From the NCBI GenBank assembly GCA_914767715.1, contig OU612071.1:4836001-4900000 (forward strand): a stretch of DNA of 64,000 bases. Direction: 5' to 3'. A program made the position numbers and the translations under genes. Positions 37,458-48,515 of the stretch are shown piece after piece (position 1 is the stretch's first letter; the number at the start of each line of letters is the position of its first letter). The notes beneath the pieces were generated by a model, which was given only the letters and a program-made list of their open reading frames with translations, searched no databases and was not told the DNA's origin. Source of the DNA: Membranipora membranacea (Eukaryota; Bryozoa; Gymnolaemata; Cheilostomatida; Membraniporidae).

Positions 37458-39123
37458 TTTTTGCCGGATGTTTTCAAAATCAATGTGAAAGAGGGAGCGA
37501 AGCCGTTATGTCTTAATGTCCCTAGGAAACTACCGATTGGCTTGAGACTGGCCACACAAGACGAATTAGAGAGGATGGAAAGCTTAGGAGTAATTGAAAA
37601 AGTAGAAAAACCAACTACTTGATGTTTAGGGATAGTGGTAGCACCGAAGTCGAGCGGAAAAGTTAGGATCTGCGTAGATCTCTCAGAACTCAATAAGAGT
37701 GTCAAGCGAGAGACATTTTCTTTTGCCCAATATAGAAGATACTTTATCGTCGTTGGCAGGGAGCCAGTACTTTAGCAAAATGGACGCCAACTCAGGGTTT
37801 TGGCAGGTTAGATTAGAGGAGGAATCAAGGGAATACACAATCTTTATCACCCCTTTTGGCAGATACCAATATAGGAAAATGCCTTTTGGTATATCAGCAG
37901 CCCCAGAATTCTTTCAGCGACAGATGAATAAGATTCTGGGAGGGATGGAAGGAGTAGTCTGTATGATTGACGATATATTAGTAGTAGGGAAGAACAGAGA
38001 AGAGCAGGATAAAAGGCTTTGGGAGGTACTTTTAAAGATAGAAAGGGCAGGTATGACCTTAAATAAGTCCAAGTGTGAATTTGGCGTTAAGGAAGTGAAG
38101 TTCTTGGGGCACATACTCAGCACGAAGGGGATAAGTGTGGACCCCGAGAAAGAGAGAGCAATTAAAGAGATGCCACCCCCAACAGACAGAAAAAGTCTCC
38201 AAAGACTTTTGGCAATGGTCGATTATTTGAGTAGGTACAGTCCCCAGTTGTCTGAAGCAGAAGTGGCCCTCAGAGATCTGGACAGACAGAAAAATGAATG
38301 GATTTGGCTGGAAACTCATCAGAGAAGTTTTGAATTAGTTAAGGACTTGATAACGCCTTCTCTGCTATTGGCCCTGTTCGACTATAATAAGGAGCATAGG
38401 GTGACAGCGGACGCTAGCTGCCATACACTAGGTGCAGCATTACTACAAAACCAAGGTAATGGAGAATGGAGACCAGTGGCATATGCGTCACGAAAACTGA
38501 CAGATGCAGAGAGGATATACGGGCAAATTGAGAAAGAGGCATTAGCAATCACATGGGCATGTGGAAAGTTTGATTTCTATTTGGTGGGAAAGCGGTTTAA
38601 GATAGAAATGGACCATACACCATTGATACTAGGATCCAAGGACCTCTCAGAGCTTCCCTTGAGAATCCAGAGGTTTAAAATGAGGTTGATGAGATACTGC
38701 TACGACATTTTCCATACGCCCTGGATTAAGATGTTTATAGCAGATCTCTGGTCAAGGCCACCAACCAAAGATGAAGCAGTTAAAATATCACAGGTGGAGA
38801 TGTATATACAGAGCCTACGATCAACCGAGGAAGATAATCTTATTGAGGAGATACAGGTCGAAAGCGTATTAGATAAGGAGTATCAGGATACTGTCAAATT
38901 TATAAGAGAAGGGTGGCCCGGTGAATTGAAAGGGGAAATGAGGCAAGTTAAGGGTAGTGCAGACCTATTAAGCGAGAAAAACGGCATGGTGATGATGAAT
39001 AATCGGTTATACATTCCAAAGAAGACGAGAACTCAAATGTTGGGAAGGTTGCATTTTGGGGCACAAAGGCATAGTAAAAACATACCACAGAAGCCAGGAT
39101 TCAATCTGGTGGCCCACCATTAG
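37458..39123 (+). pseudogene. LTR element reverse transcriptase and RNase H
   Basis: The RT N-terminal part (37458-37700) carries a TGA where a Trp is usual (about 37620) and a frameshift near 37710. From 37699 a 474-codon frame follows: FSKMDANSGFWQV (first catalytic Asp), TPFGRYQYRKMPFG, and MIDDILVVG (catalytic Asp pair; the usual Tyr is Met). The RNase H domain has TADASCHTLGAAL, EKEALAITWACGKFDFYL and MDHTPL. The end (YIPKKTRTQMLGRLHFGAQRH) is the start of an integrase zinc-finger region, which then breaks off. Confidence 0.9.
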
Positions 39124-39507
39124 AGACTAGCAGAGAGAGGAGTGGAGATTGTAAAGGCGCCAATACAACATGAACAACAAGCAGACAGGGGCTCATTTAA
39201 GGAGAGAGACTCACATTTGAAAAGAAGAACAAAGTCGAACTTTGACCGGGGAAGAAGAGCTAAAGAAGTTGAGGAGCTGAAGGAAGGCCAATTAGTGTGG
39301 ATAAAGATTAGCCATGAAGATAAAGGAAAGAAGGGAATGATTAAATACCAGGCGGAAGAACCTAACAGTTACTGGGTTGAAACAGAGAAGAAACTAGTGC
39401 GGCGGACTAGAAAACATTTACGCCCATTACCAGAGGAAGGCCCAACAACTGCAATAGCAGAAGACAGGGGAAAAAAGAGAGTTATTTGGGTAGCGAGGAA
39501 CCACTAG
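39124..39507 (+). pseudogene. LTR element integrase C-terminal remnant
   Basis: The 121-codon frame from 39142 contains LVWIKISHEDKGKKG and YWVETEKKLVRRTRKHLRPL, matching the chromatin-facing C-terminal domain of Ty3-type integrases. The whole catalytic DDE core between it and the zinc-finger remnant is missing, so there is a deletion of roughly 0.5 kb or more at about 39100-39140. Confidence 0.8.
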
Positions 39508-39721
39508 TACAACCTAAGAGGTCCGGTAGAAATGCAAAGAAAAAACAAGACCCGTCGTTAGTGTATTATTAGGATTGAGGGTAATTAAAACTTATTATGT
39601 TGTAGAATTGAGTCGAAGGAACAGAGGTGGATAGAGGACAAAGTAGTAGAAAGGAAAGGATAGTGGAATTAGCAAGGAATATATAGTTTAGGAAAGACTT
39701 GAGAGATTTAGGAAAGAAGAG

Positions 39722-40772
39722 ATGGCAACTAACAACACCTACATTGTCATCGGTAACAGCTTCGTGAGATACCTGGACCTCCCTGAGATCGATAATTTTA
39801 GCTACCCGGGGTCTACACTCTATCACATGAGACAATACCTAGACCGACCGGGAATCAAGCGGTTGGTATCAGGGATACCAGACATTGTACAAAGGGGGGA
39901 AACCCACGCAGCGGGCCCTACGATATTAGCTTACGAGAGGACACTTAGAGAATTTGCAGCAAGGACCGATGTGATACTGTGCCCATTTTATCCCCCCCCC
40001 CCGATCACTCACACCCGATCACTGGGGGATAGTGAACTGATTAAATCACATGATCTTTGAACTTAACTCGCGAAAAGATGAAGGGACTCCCTGCCTCACA
40101 GCGGGAGTATTCGGAAGACAGAGCGGCAGCCAGGACTTATATTTTAGACCAGAAAAACTAAGGAACAAGGCCCACCCAGGCCAATTTTTAGCAAGGCAAA
40201 TTTCCGACACGATCAAGCAGTTTATCAGGACTAGAGAAAGAAGGTTAGGAGCGGGGGGAGAAGCGAGAGTACCAGCAATTAGAGAAGGAGAAGATGCAAG
40301 AGATAGAATTGAGGCCGACCGACAGCAAGAGAGGCAAGTTAGGCAGGAACCGGTAGCAAGAAGAGACAGAGAGGAGCCAAGGAGAGGAATAGATAGGGAG
40401 GAAGAAAACAGGCAAATTAGGCAGGAACCGGTAGCAAGAAGAGACAGAGAGGAGCTAAGGAGAGAAAGAGATAGAGAGGAAGAAAACATCAGGAGAAGTA
40501 ATCGAGAAGAGATGGAAAGGGCGTTAGAGGAAGTTAGAGCTGAGTACCACGAGCAGCGCCATAGGCTGCTTGAACAAAACAACAGGACGTACCAACAAAG
40601 GCTAGATGAGTTAGAGAGAGAGGAAGAGGACCGAGAAAGGGAGGAGAGACAGCGAAGAGAGCGAGACAGAGACATAAATAGGAGAGAAGCACAAGCGGAG
40701 AGAGAAGAGCCCAAATTCAGAAATCGGGACATAAGAGAGAACGTCCCCAGTAGACGGTACAATCAGGATTAG
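39722..40772 (+). pseudogene. Extra 3' ORF of the LTR element: SGNH-hydrolase-like plus Arg/Glu-rich coil
   Basis: Two frames, 39722-40060 and 40050-40772, are separated by a shift just after a C-run near 39990-40001. The first starts MATNNTYIVIGNSFVRYLDL and has PGSTLYHMRQYL and VILCPFYPPPP. The second has ELNSRKDEGTPCL and NKAHPGQFLARQI. Together these resemble block I (G-D-S, here GNS) and the C-terminal D-x-x-H block (here NKAH) of SGNH/GDSL hydrolase-like domains. About 150 residues of Arg/Glu-rich predicted coiled coil with two near-repeats (QEPVARRDREE) follow. The position corresponds to env or ORF3 in other LTR elements. There is no signal peptide and no membrane segment. Fold and function are inference. 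Confidence 0.6.
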
Positions 40773-40806
40773 AAAAGAAAGAAAAAGATAACGAAGAAAA
40801 TTAGGA

Positions 40807-40880
40807 AAGGAAAGGAGATGTGGTGGAACCAAATATTAGCTGAGGAATCAAGACAATAGATTTGAGGAAAGGAAGGGAGA
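40807..40880 (+). promoter_or_regulatory. Polypurine tract, with a decayed second copy
   Basis: GAGGAAAGGAAGGGAGA (40864-40880) abuts the 3' LTR and would prime plus-strand DNA synthesis. Seventy bases upstream, AGGAAAGGAGATGTGGTGGAACC (within 40808-40832) repeats the tract and the first bases of the LTR. This is a partial internal duplication, perhaps from mispriming. Confidence 0.8.
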
Positions 40881-41101
40881 TGTGGTGGAACCGGATATTA
40901 GCATAAGGGATATGGACAGCAGGTGAAAGAGATTAGCAAATGACGCAGACTCGGACTATATCCGGAGGCGCGAAGAGAGGGTATTAGAATAAACGTGGAC
41001 TGAGAGAGGAGAAGCCCAAGGGAGAGACTGACTAAGATACATACAGAACTAGGGAGCTAGGAGTACCCTTACAACAATACATGTAAGTTGAATACACGAC
41101 A
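40881..41101 (+). repeat. 3' LTR
   Basis: Same length and termini as the 5' LTR. Followed directly by the target duplication ATTAG. Confidence 0.95.
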
Positions 41102-41197
41102 ATTAGAAACCGAAACCAAAAACAAGAACTATTTTTATGGTTGACTCCAAAGCAATGAAACATGTTATTTTCTCTGCTGTATGATAATAGGGTTTAT

Positions 41198-41333
41198 TCA
41201 TTATTGCTGAGGAGACTGTGAAACATCTGGCACAGGGGACATTCTGATGGTGAGTAACAGAAGGATAGGGCCCAAACTCATCAACCGAGCACCTGATAAA
41301 ACAGATCCCACATTGGGTGGTCTGAGGGAGTTA
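41198..41333 (-). pseudogene. Relic of collagen cysteine-rich exon
   Basis: Its reverse complement matches 32190-32040 of copy C (minus-strand text for DSFRPP through VSSAIMM) with several indels. It lies upstream of copy C in the same orientation, so it is the tail of the next array member. Nothing else of that gene remains in the window. Confidence 0.8.
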
Positions 41334-41353
41334 AAAATCCAGTCAATGACTAA

Positions 41354-41947
41354 TTGGAAGGTGAGATATATGTACAAACATATATAAAATTGTTACATAA
41401 AAATACAATAAGTGAATACCAACAACAATATGACCTGTGTAAACAAGAAGGAAAGCAAAAAAAAAGAGTATTTCCTGCTGTGAAAACCAGTATTGATAAA
41501 CATTCAAGGTACAAATCCTCTTCATTGACTAATTGGAAAGTGGATATTGGTACAAGCCTGTATCAAATGAATATATACAGCAGTAAAACACATACCTGCA
41601 ATGTGACCTATGTCAACGTGTGGGCATGCAACAAAGGACATCAAGAATATAAAATTCATGTGAAAACATGCTTTGACACAAATGCATGCAGAGTATTTTT
41701 GTACTTGGTCAACTTGTTAAATTTGGTGCTTCTTAGTCTTGGACTTTGGCAATGATCTATGATCGGAATAGTTATTTTAAGCATTTTTGCGTGGTTCTTC
41801 CTCCTTCGCTGTATCACTGAAAGAATGATGAAACTCAAGATCAAGGAGCGGAAATATAATCGCATAACTGGATCTCAACTCAAGTTAACAGCAGGAGGTA
41901 GAACAACCTTTGAACAAAAAAATGATTTTATCTCACATCACATCTAG
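41354..41947 (+). other. Unidentified membrane-type reading frame with one internal TGA
   Basis: A single frame runs 198 codons from the ATG at 41354 to the TAG at 41945-41947, broken only by TGA at 41753-41755. The first 115 codons are polar and include four cysteines in a short stretch (HTCNVTYVNVWACNKG, KTCFDTNAC). Then come two adjacent hydrophobic segments (VFLYLVNLLNLVLLSLGLW and MIGIVILSIFAWFFLLRC), the stop lying between them, and a basic tail (KLKIKERKYNR). I do not recognise the family. It could be a pseudogene exon, a transposon ORF or chance. No neighbouring exons were found. Confidence 0.35.
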
Positions 41948-42649
41948 CAGTTAAGTTAAAAATCTTGCAAAACAAATCTGTTGGAGGAATATGTTATTCG
42001 TATTACAAGCAAGTAGATATATAAACACATATTTTACAAGCAGACTCTTCTTTAAATAAAACATAGATGCTGAAATAGATATAACACTACAGAAATAACC
42101 TATAGTTACCCTAGAGGAGTAATAATCGGCTTAGTTTAGCTAGTTTTATGGGTGACTTAATGTTAGCTAGCACTAACTTTTGGCAAGCTGAGGTGAGAGT
42201 CTAAATGAAGTAAGGCTTGGATGTCACCTGTCTTAGGAGTGTGTGAAATGGTGAACATCTCCTCCAGCAAACTATTTACTCCTCTAGAGTTTTCAAGGTT
42301 TTGAACTATCCTTCACCTTTCATAAGTCTTCCTGGAATAGTATTTGATGGTAGTGTGCTTCTCTTGCCACATCATCAGAGTTTTCAAATATATAATAGTA
42401 AGCTCTCTATTTCATTAGCTTGAGCCGCTTGGTACAAGCCAGCTGAAAACAAAACGAATCGAGCATCTGAAATTCATAAACACTGAACAGTAAAGAGTAA
42501 CCAAGCTGTCGCCTTGTTTCCGTTGTCATCATCACTACTAGATGTATCTTCATTCTAAATACATAAATGATAGTTTGATAACACTGCGATCACAACACAT
42601 TAACACTACTAATAATGCTAACAGCAGTGTTACGCCTTGCTAGTAGTAA

Positions 42650-42925
42650 CAGCAATCCAGTCCCACTAGCATTAAAAGGCTGATGAGTAACTGGCATGCT
42701 TTAAATGTAGTGATTTGGACCACAGTCCTTCTGTAGTTGGTGCAAGTCCAGTGGTCAAGTGCCCCAGCCCCAGTGGTCGAGGCCTTTTCTCTCTTAGGCC
42801 TTGACCACTGGGGCACTCGACCACTGGACTTGCACCAACTACAGAAGGACTGTGGTCCAAATCACTACATTTAAAGCATGCCAGTTACTCATCAGCCTTT
42901 TAATGCTAGTGGGACTGGATTGCTG
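42650..42925. repeat. 276-bp near-perfect palindrome (foldback)
   Basis: The left arm, from CAGCAATCCAGTCCCACTAG, is mirrored by the right arm, which ends CTAGTGGGACTGGATTGCTG. Arms are about 130 bp with a 5-bp indel and one or two mismatches near the centre; the loop is about 12 bp (TTTTCTCTCTTA at about 42785-42796). A transcript across it would fold into one long hairpin. No other copy is in the window and no target duplication is obvious. Confidence 0.95.
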
Positions 42926-43938
42926 TAGTAGCGAAGTTACTCCTTGCTGAAAGTAAGGTCAACAATTACATAGACCTATTTTTTTTACGTAAACCCAATC
43001 CTTTTAAATTATTGATTTTCTAATAATATTGATAACCTACCATCACATTTAAACACCTGGGATGAGGATAGGCTACTAGTACTAGAAGAGACACTAGTAT
43101 GTTCATGAAATAAACAAATAAATGTACTTGTAGTAAACAAAAACATTGAAACCTGAAAGTGAACTAAACTATCACAATCATTCATCTTAACACTCACATT
43201 TTTCCTGGTGTGGGCTTTCTGTGCAGCTACTAGTTTTGTTATGCAAATCTCAGATAGCAGATTTTGTGAGCATAGAAAGAATGTTCATTTCTATTGTCAT
43301 CATTCTCCATTCTATCACAACATATATCCCATGATCATATCAATGAACTAAGGTTTAGTTCATTGATCATATGCATTATGATGGTAGCTTATCTCTCTGA
43401 TCCAGAGTAATTCAGTAGCTTCCTGCTGCTCAGGCTGTTTGTCTAGCAAAACCCAATCCTCAGCTTTGCTCAGAGCATTGTCCAGTTGCTGCTGTGACAA
43501 TTTAATCAGTGGATTTTATCATATGCTCTGTGTTGTGGAAATTGATGCAGCAAGACTCATGGTTGGCGGCCATCTTTTATAAACTAAAATGCTCTGCACT
43601 GTCATTGGCTAATCATCAAAATTATCCATTTTGATTGGCTAAATGTTGCCAAGTAACTTTTGCAAGTTAGTTCTGCAGAAATATTGTAGAATATGCATCA
43701 GAAATAATTTTAGCAAAACATTATTTATTGCCCCACTTATGGAATAGTACCACTTCAAAAATCCAAACAATAATTAATATCATTTGATTATTTGCTATTA
43801 ATTTTCTCTGTTCATCATCCTTACACACAATGAAACAATAGTGAGGTGCTGCTGCTGGCCTAAATATGTTATCTACTTGAAGGCAGTATTGTGTTTCATG
43901 CACATAATGATCAATAAACTTTTGCCTTTTACTTAAAG
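42926..43938. other. No gene; one small hairpin
   Basis: AT-rich. At about 43332-43375 there is ATGATCATATCAATGAACTA, a 4-bp loop, and TTAGTTCATTGATCATATGCAT, a clean 20-bp stem. Otherwise nothing is recognised. Confidence 0.5.
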
Positions 43939-46315
43939 GGTAGGTACGAAAAACCGAACCACGAACTCACGAACTACGAACCCTCTAAAAACCGAACTCA
44001 GGATTATCCTCTCCTGCTTAAATCAATTTGCTCAAAGTTTAAATTGTCAGTAGCCAATGAAATGTCATGTTTTTGATAAGTGACCAATAATATAACAGAC
44101 ATCAAACTTTGACTTTTAATAGAGCTCATTGCATCCTAACTAGGTGCACTAGCTCAAGGTCACTTGATGAAAAATTATGGAGAGCAAGATCACTTTGGGC
44201 ATGTGCACCAATCAATCAATCGTATCACAGAGTCGATCTGCAAGCAGTATGGAGCAAGATGGCACAGTTTGGTACACACCAATTAGATGTCATTGTCAAA
44301 TTAGTCATCATGAATCCAAATGAACTTTTGCATTGGAGAGAGGAATGGTTTGACTATATATATATATTCCTGCAAGTTTGAAAATGATGGAAGTATGTGG
44401 AGCTACTACAGAAGGCTGTAATGGAGGACACACCACACTTATTTATAAGAAATGGTCACAGTTTAGTAAATTGGAGCCCCTTTGACTCGTCACAGGAGGA
44501 GCAGAAGGCTGCCTCCTGAATCATCACCTCTCAATAGAGTTAACAAGTATGTACTATGGGTGTTGGCCTATCTTGAAATATTGTTTTGAAAGTTCATGGC
44601 TGTTCTTTGGTTTCAAACAAAGCATGAGGGGGAAAGTAGGACCTCTAATATACATTAAAATTCTTCTATAAAAAATTGAGCTTATTTACTATATATATAA
44701 CTATAACTGTTAACTGTTAGGTCTTACATACAGCATTTTGTGCTACTCTAAGAGATATCAGATCAGTGCTGCCTCTCTGAAATTTACATTAGCTTGATCA
44801 GGCTTCATCATCTATGAAATGATCCTACTAGTATGAAAGTGGTTAGGCAAATACAATATATTAACTGCATATTCTGTAATAACTAACATAAGAAATCTTG
44901 TGTTTGTAGATATCCATGCGGGCCCTTACTCATTACAACCTCAGCTATTGATTTCTCTGACTCGTACCACAGAATACAAAATTATTTTGGTCCGATGGTC
45001 AGACTAACATGCTGTACTATAGCTGTGTAACGAAGTCAGGTTCAAGCTGTGGTGGCCCGGAATAAACTGATAATGATAATATCCTAGTCTTCTGAAACGG
45101 CCTCGTGTAAAACAACTACATAGTAATTAAGCTGCAAGTTGGGTCAGGTATGTACCAAAATTAATTGGTGTATTATTCATTTTATCCCAGTCGAGCATGA
45201 TTGACAATGTAATGTGGTGTGAGCTTCACCAGTCACCATCTAGCCATAAAAAAAGCAAATAATACTAACCGGCAATGAAGAAACCGGGAGCTTGCCTCAT
45301 GCTGCCCTAAAGCTATGAGTAGAGCGCAGTGAGCAAAAAGTGAGTTTTAGATTTTAACTGATAATATCATGACATATGATATCAAACACTTCTCTTTGAA
45401 TTTGAATGTGATATTTTCTGTTTTTTTAGTTACGCAGTACCAGAAGTCACAGCACAATCCTAGTGATAGCTGTTATGCAACAGTGATGGCTTGATAGTTA
45501 GCTTACTGTCATTAACAACGTACATTGCCACTACGTTTGGATAGGAACTGCTTTATGTCCCCGATGGTCTACCATCACACGTGTATTCACAGCCATGAAT
45601 GCTCACACTTCAGTATTAATCCACCTGAGCCATTACTATTCTCTCAAGCCTTTTTTTCTGCCTCTCATTTTGCCGCTTTTTCAGGCACCATAATATACAA
45701 ATAAGTTCATTGAATACACGTGTAAACACCATCAACAGTCTCTTCTCTGAACCATTACCTTTATTTGAATGCGCATATGATATGTTATCTGATTGGATCA
45801 CCTTATCACTCAAACAGTGCAATGATCACATAAACAGAGTATTTGCAAGCATCATTTAGTAAGTAAAAGCATCACTGCGTGCATTTGTGCATAATCAATC
45901 AATTATCCCGGATCAGTCGCACCACCATGGTAATAATCACTAAGTTTGAACTTGGTGGCTCTCCGGAACCTCTGTCTCAATCTGGAAATCGTTCTGGCCA
46001 TGATCTAGCCTGGTGTCTCTTCTAGAACAAAATCCCCTTCTTTGTTCAGTCGGGGACAAACTCCCTGCTCCCCTCCCTGTTCCCTTCCCACTCTCCCTGC
46101 TCATATGTCCCAAACTCTCTGCTGGGATTGGAGTTGTCCTCTACCATTTGCCAAAGTGCAAGAGAGGATAACTGTTCATCAAAGTTTTGACTTTTTATTA
46201 CAAAGAACATCATTGGCCGAAATTATGTTATCAGACACATTGAAGGTTCGGTTTTTTAAAGGTTCGTAGCTTGTGAGTTCGTGGATCGGTTTTTCGTACC
46301 TACCGATACTTAAAG
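43931..46315. mobile_element. TIR transposon with 8-bp target duplication, no transposase seen
   Basis: Inverted ends GGTAGGTACGAAAAACCGA at 43939 and at 46304 (reverse strand) extend for about 45 bp with few mismatches (motif CACGAACTCAC shared). ACTTAAAG stands on both outer sides (43931-43938 and 46308-46315), with three extra bases at the right end. The 8-bp duplication suggests hAT-like. The 2.37-kb interior has only short frames without motifs. The right end lies 88 bp before the start codon of collagen copy D. Confidence 0.75.
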
Positions 46316-47545
46316 CGTATAGTTGATAAACAATGTATCTCAATTTATTCTAGAAAACATTGTAATTGAAGGAACTAAGTTGAAGTTTTCTTATATTTCT
46401 CTATGCTGGTGCTTTTGTTCCTGCTGGCACAGCTTGTGACCTCTTACACCCCAGATGCTGCAGGAGAAAATGACATAAAAGCTCAGGTCATGAAACTGAC
46501 TGAGAAATTAGATAAGAACATGAAACACACTGAGCTACTGACTGCTGTACTCAATAAACTTCTCAACGCAGTAAGTAAATATAATGTGGAAACAATGAAC
46601 TAAACCTCCAGGAAGAACAACTCATAGTTAAGCTGGCTGCTGATTGGCTAATTCCGAAAAATTGAAAAATGATGTGCATGCATAAATAATGGTCACTTGA
46701 AATTAGAGAGTGATCAGTAAAAAATGAAATTGCTATCACTAGGAGTAATTGTTTATGATGAAACATGGTTATGAGGGATAACAGGACTCATACCTTCAAC
46801 TGCCTGTCCAACATTCCATGATTTAGAGTCAGATGACACATTCCTCAGCATATCTTGCTTGTATATGCTGATTTTAATAAGTTTTTCATCATTTTACAAT
46901 CAAAATGTGAATGTTCAATGTATTTACCTGCAAGGTATATGTTCTTTGCAATATAGCCCATAGCCACATGTTTTTAGATTGATCAATTATGGGTTCTGCA
47001 TAGAGATTCCAGGATTTATAGAGTGAAAAATTAACATTTTAATGACTTTTCTCTGCATTATTTTTGAGGTTTAAGCATTGTATATCTGCAAAGGATGGCA
47101 CCTCAACTGTCAATGAGCATCTTCTCTATAGTTCCATGTCTCAGTTTAGTGAAATAAACCATCAGTTATGAGAATATTTGGTGTCAACACCATGGCCATC
47201 AAGCCTCATCACTAAGCATATTCACAGAATTGCGGTTATTTTCTAGTGAGTCAGTGTATTCAGTGTAACCCACCCCTAATTGCTACAAAAGAACTTGGGC
47301 TATCATGGAATTATGTTTCCAATTTAGTGTGTTTTTGAGAGGACAACTCTGAACCAACTGCACACACCTCAATTGGTCATATGACTGCAGTTGTTCTTCC
47401 TGGAGGTTTAGTTCATTGGTGGAAACATGTAAAGACATGCTGACAGGCTGGAAAGACAGCTAAAAACTCACCAGCAATGGGCCATGTAAGGCCAACATCC
47501 CTAACACATACGCTGTGTTGCATAGGGTGGCAATGGTGAAGTGGA

Positions 47546-47815
47546 ATGAGCTATCGGCAATCCGTTAGCACACTCGCTCTTCCCTGCCAGGCAATAGGTG
47601 CCGCAAGAGTTGTTGGTTCGAATCCCATAGGGGGAGCTTTCATGGTTGATAATTCCAGCCCCCAGCACCTTATGTGGGAACGGAGTATAGATATAACTGA
47701 GAATTGAAACAACACATCTAAGGGCTTGTTGTGTACACATAATTGTAAAAGATTCCAACATTCGTTCATTCCTCCTTTTTTTCTAATACCTAAATGACTG
47801 ACATAAAAAGAACCA
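47546..47815 (+). mobile_element. tRNA-derived SINE, second family, in copy D intron 1
   Basis: The A-box-like CGGCAATCCGTTAGCACAC and the B-box GGTTCGAATCCCA are at tRNA-like spacing. The body is GGAACGGAGTATAGAT, TGTGTACACATAATTGTAA and TTCGTTCATTCC with an A-rich end. The 3' half recurs at 18680-18819. Confidence 0.75.
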
Positions 47816-48420
47816 AATAATGAAGTCCTGAGTTCGATCAATTGAGGGGTTTAACTTGGCCTCTCGGTACCTATTTTGACAAACATAAACAGACTCGAAA
47901 ACCCTCTAAAAAATCACAAAGCTAGAACTATCCTGAAATTCAAATACTTTTGGGCATTCTTATCCATCTTCTATGAGTTATAGTGGACAATAAACATCAA
48001 CGGCCTGTCTCTGGGATAAAAGTCTAATACCACTCTACCCTCCCGCATTTAAAACAGGACAAAGACCATCATGATCCTTCCTAAAATGGTCAATCAATCT
48101 AAATTGTGGCACTGTTACTAGGGTACAGAGGGAATTTCATTTCAGAGTTAAGCTACAAGCAATGTTATGCTGTGATTGTATACTGACCTTGAGCCGAGTG
48201 AGGAAATGATATTTTATCTACTGGTTATCCTTGTTGTGTTAAGAAGGTCACATAATGTGTTAATTGTGTTCTCTTTGCCAAAGACTATTTAAAGACCAAA
48301 GCATATTATAGTCAGGCAGTTACTTATGATAAAGTTTTGTCAGATTTGCATGGTAAAAAGAATTCAATTCTCTTCTTGGCATGAATTATCAATGATGGAA
48401 AGAGTGACTCTCACACTCTG

Positions 48421-48515
48421 CATTATGATGTCACGGTCACCAAGAAGAGCTGGTTTCTTATTTCTTATGCTTGTTTTTCGTATTTGCACATCTTGGTCAC
48501 TGTGACATCATAATG
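48421..48515. repeat. 95-bp foldback hairpin
   Basis: CATTATGATGTCACGGTCAC is mirrored by GTCACTGTGACATCATAATG with one mismatch and a 45-bp loop. It lies in copy D intron 1. Small foldback MITE. Confidence 0.8.

Larger units (their letters stand above)
35681..41106 (+). mobile_element. Ty3/gypsy-type LTR retrotransposon, decayed
   Basis: Element 35686-41101 (5416 bp) with two 221-bp LTRs and a 5-bp target duplication ATTAG (35681-35685, 41102-41106). Next to the 5' LTR is a primer-binding-like TGGTGTCAGATG (35907-35918); next to the 3' LTR is a polypurine tract (40864-40880). Gene order is gag, protease, RT-RNase H, integrase remnant, then an extra 3' ORF. Gag and pol have stops, frameshifts and a deleted integrase core, so the copy is non-autonomous. 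The sense strand is strikingly purine-rich. The RNase H and RT style resembles the Mag-like branch, tentatively. Confidence 0.93.

Noticed and set aside
40046-40762. A 238-residue minus-strand Ser/Leu-rich protein
   Set aside because: It is the antisense shadow of the Arg/Glu-rich 3' ORF of the LTR element.
41753-41755. A selenocysteine codon
   Set aside because: The surrounding residues are a membrane segment, with no sign of a selenoprotein family or a downstream hairpin that I could identify.
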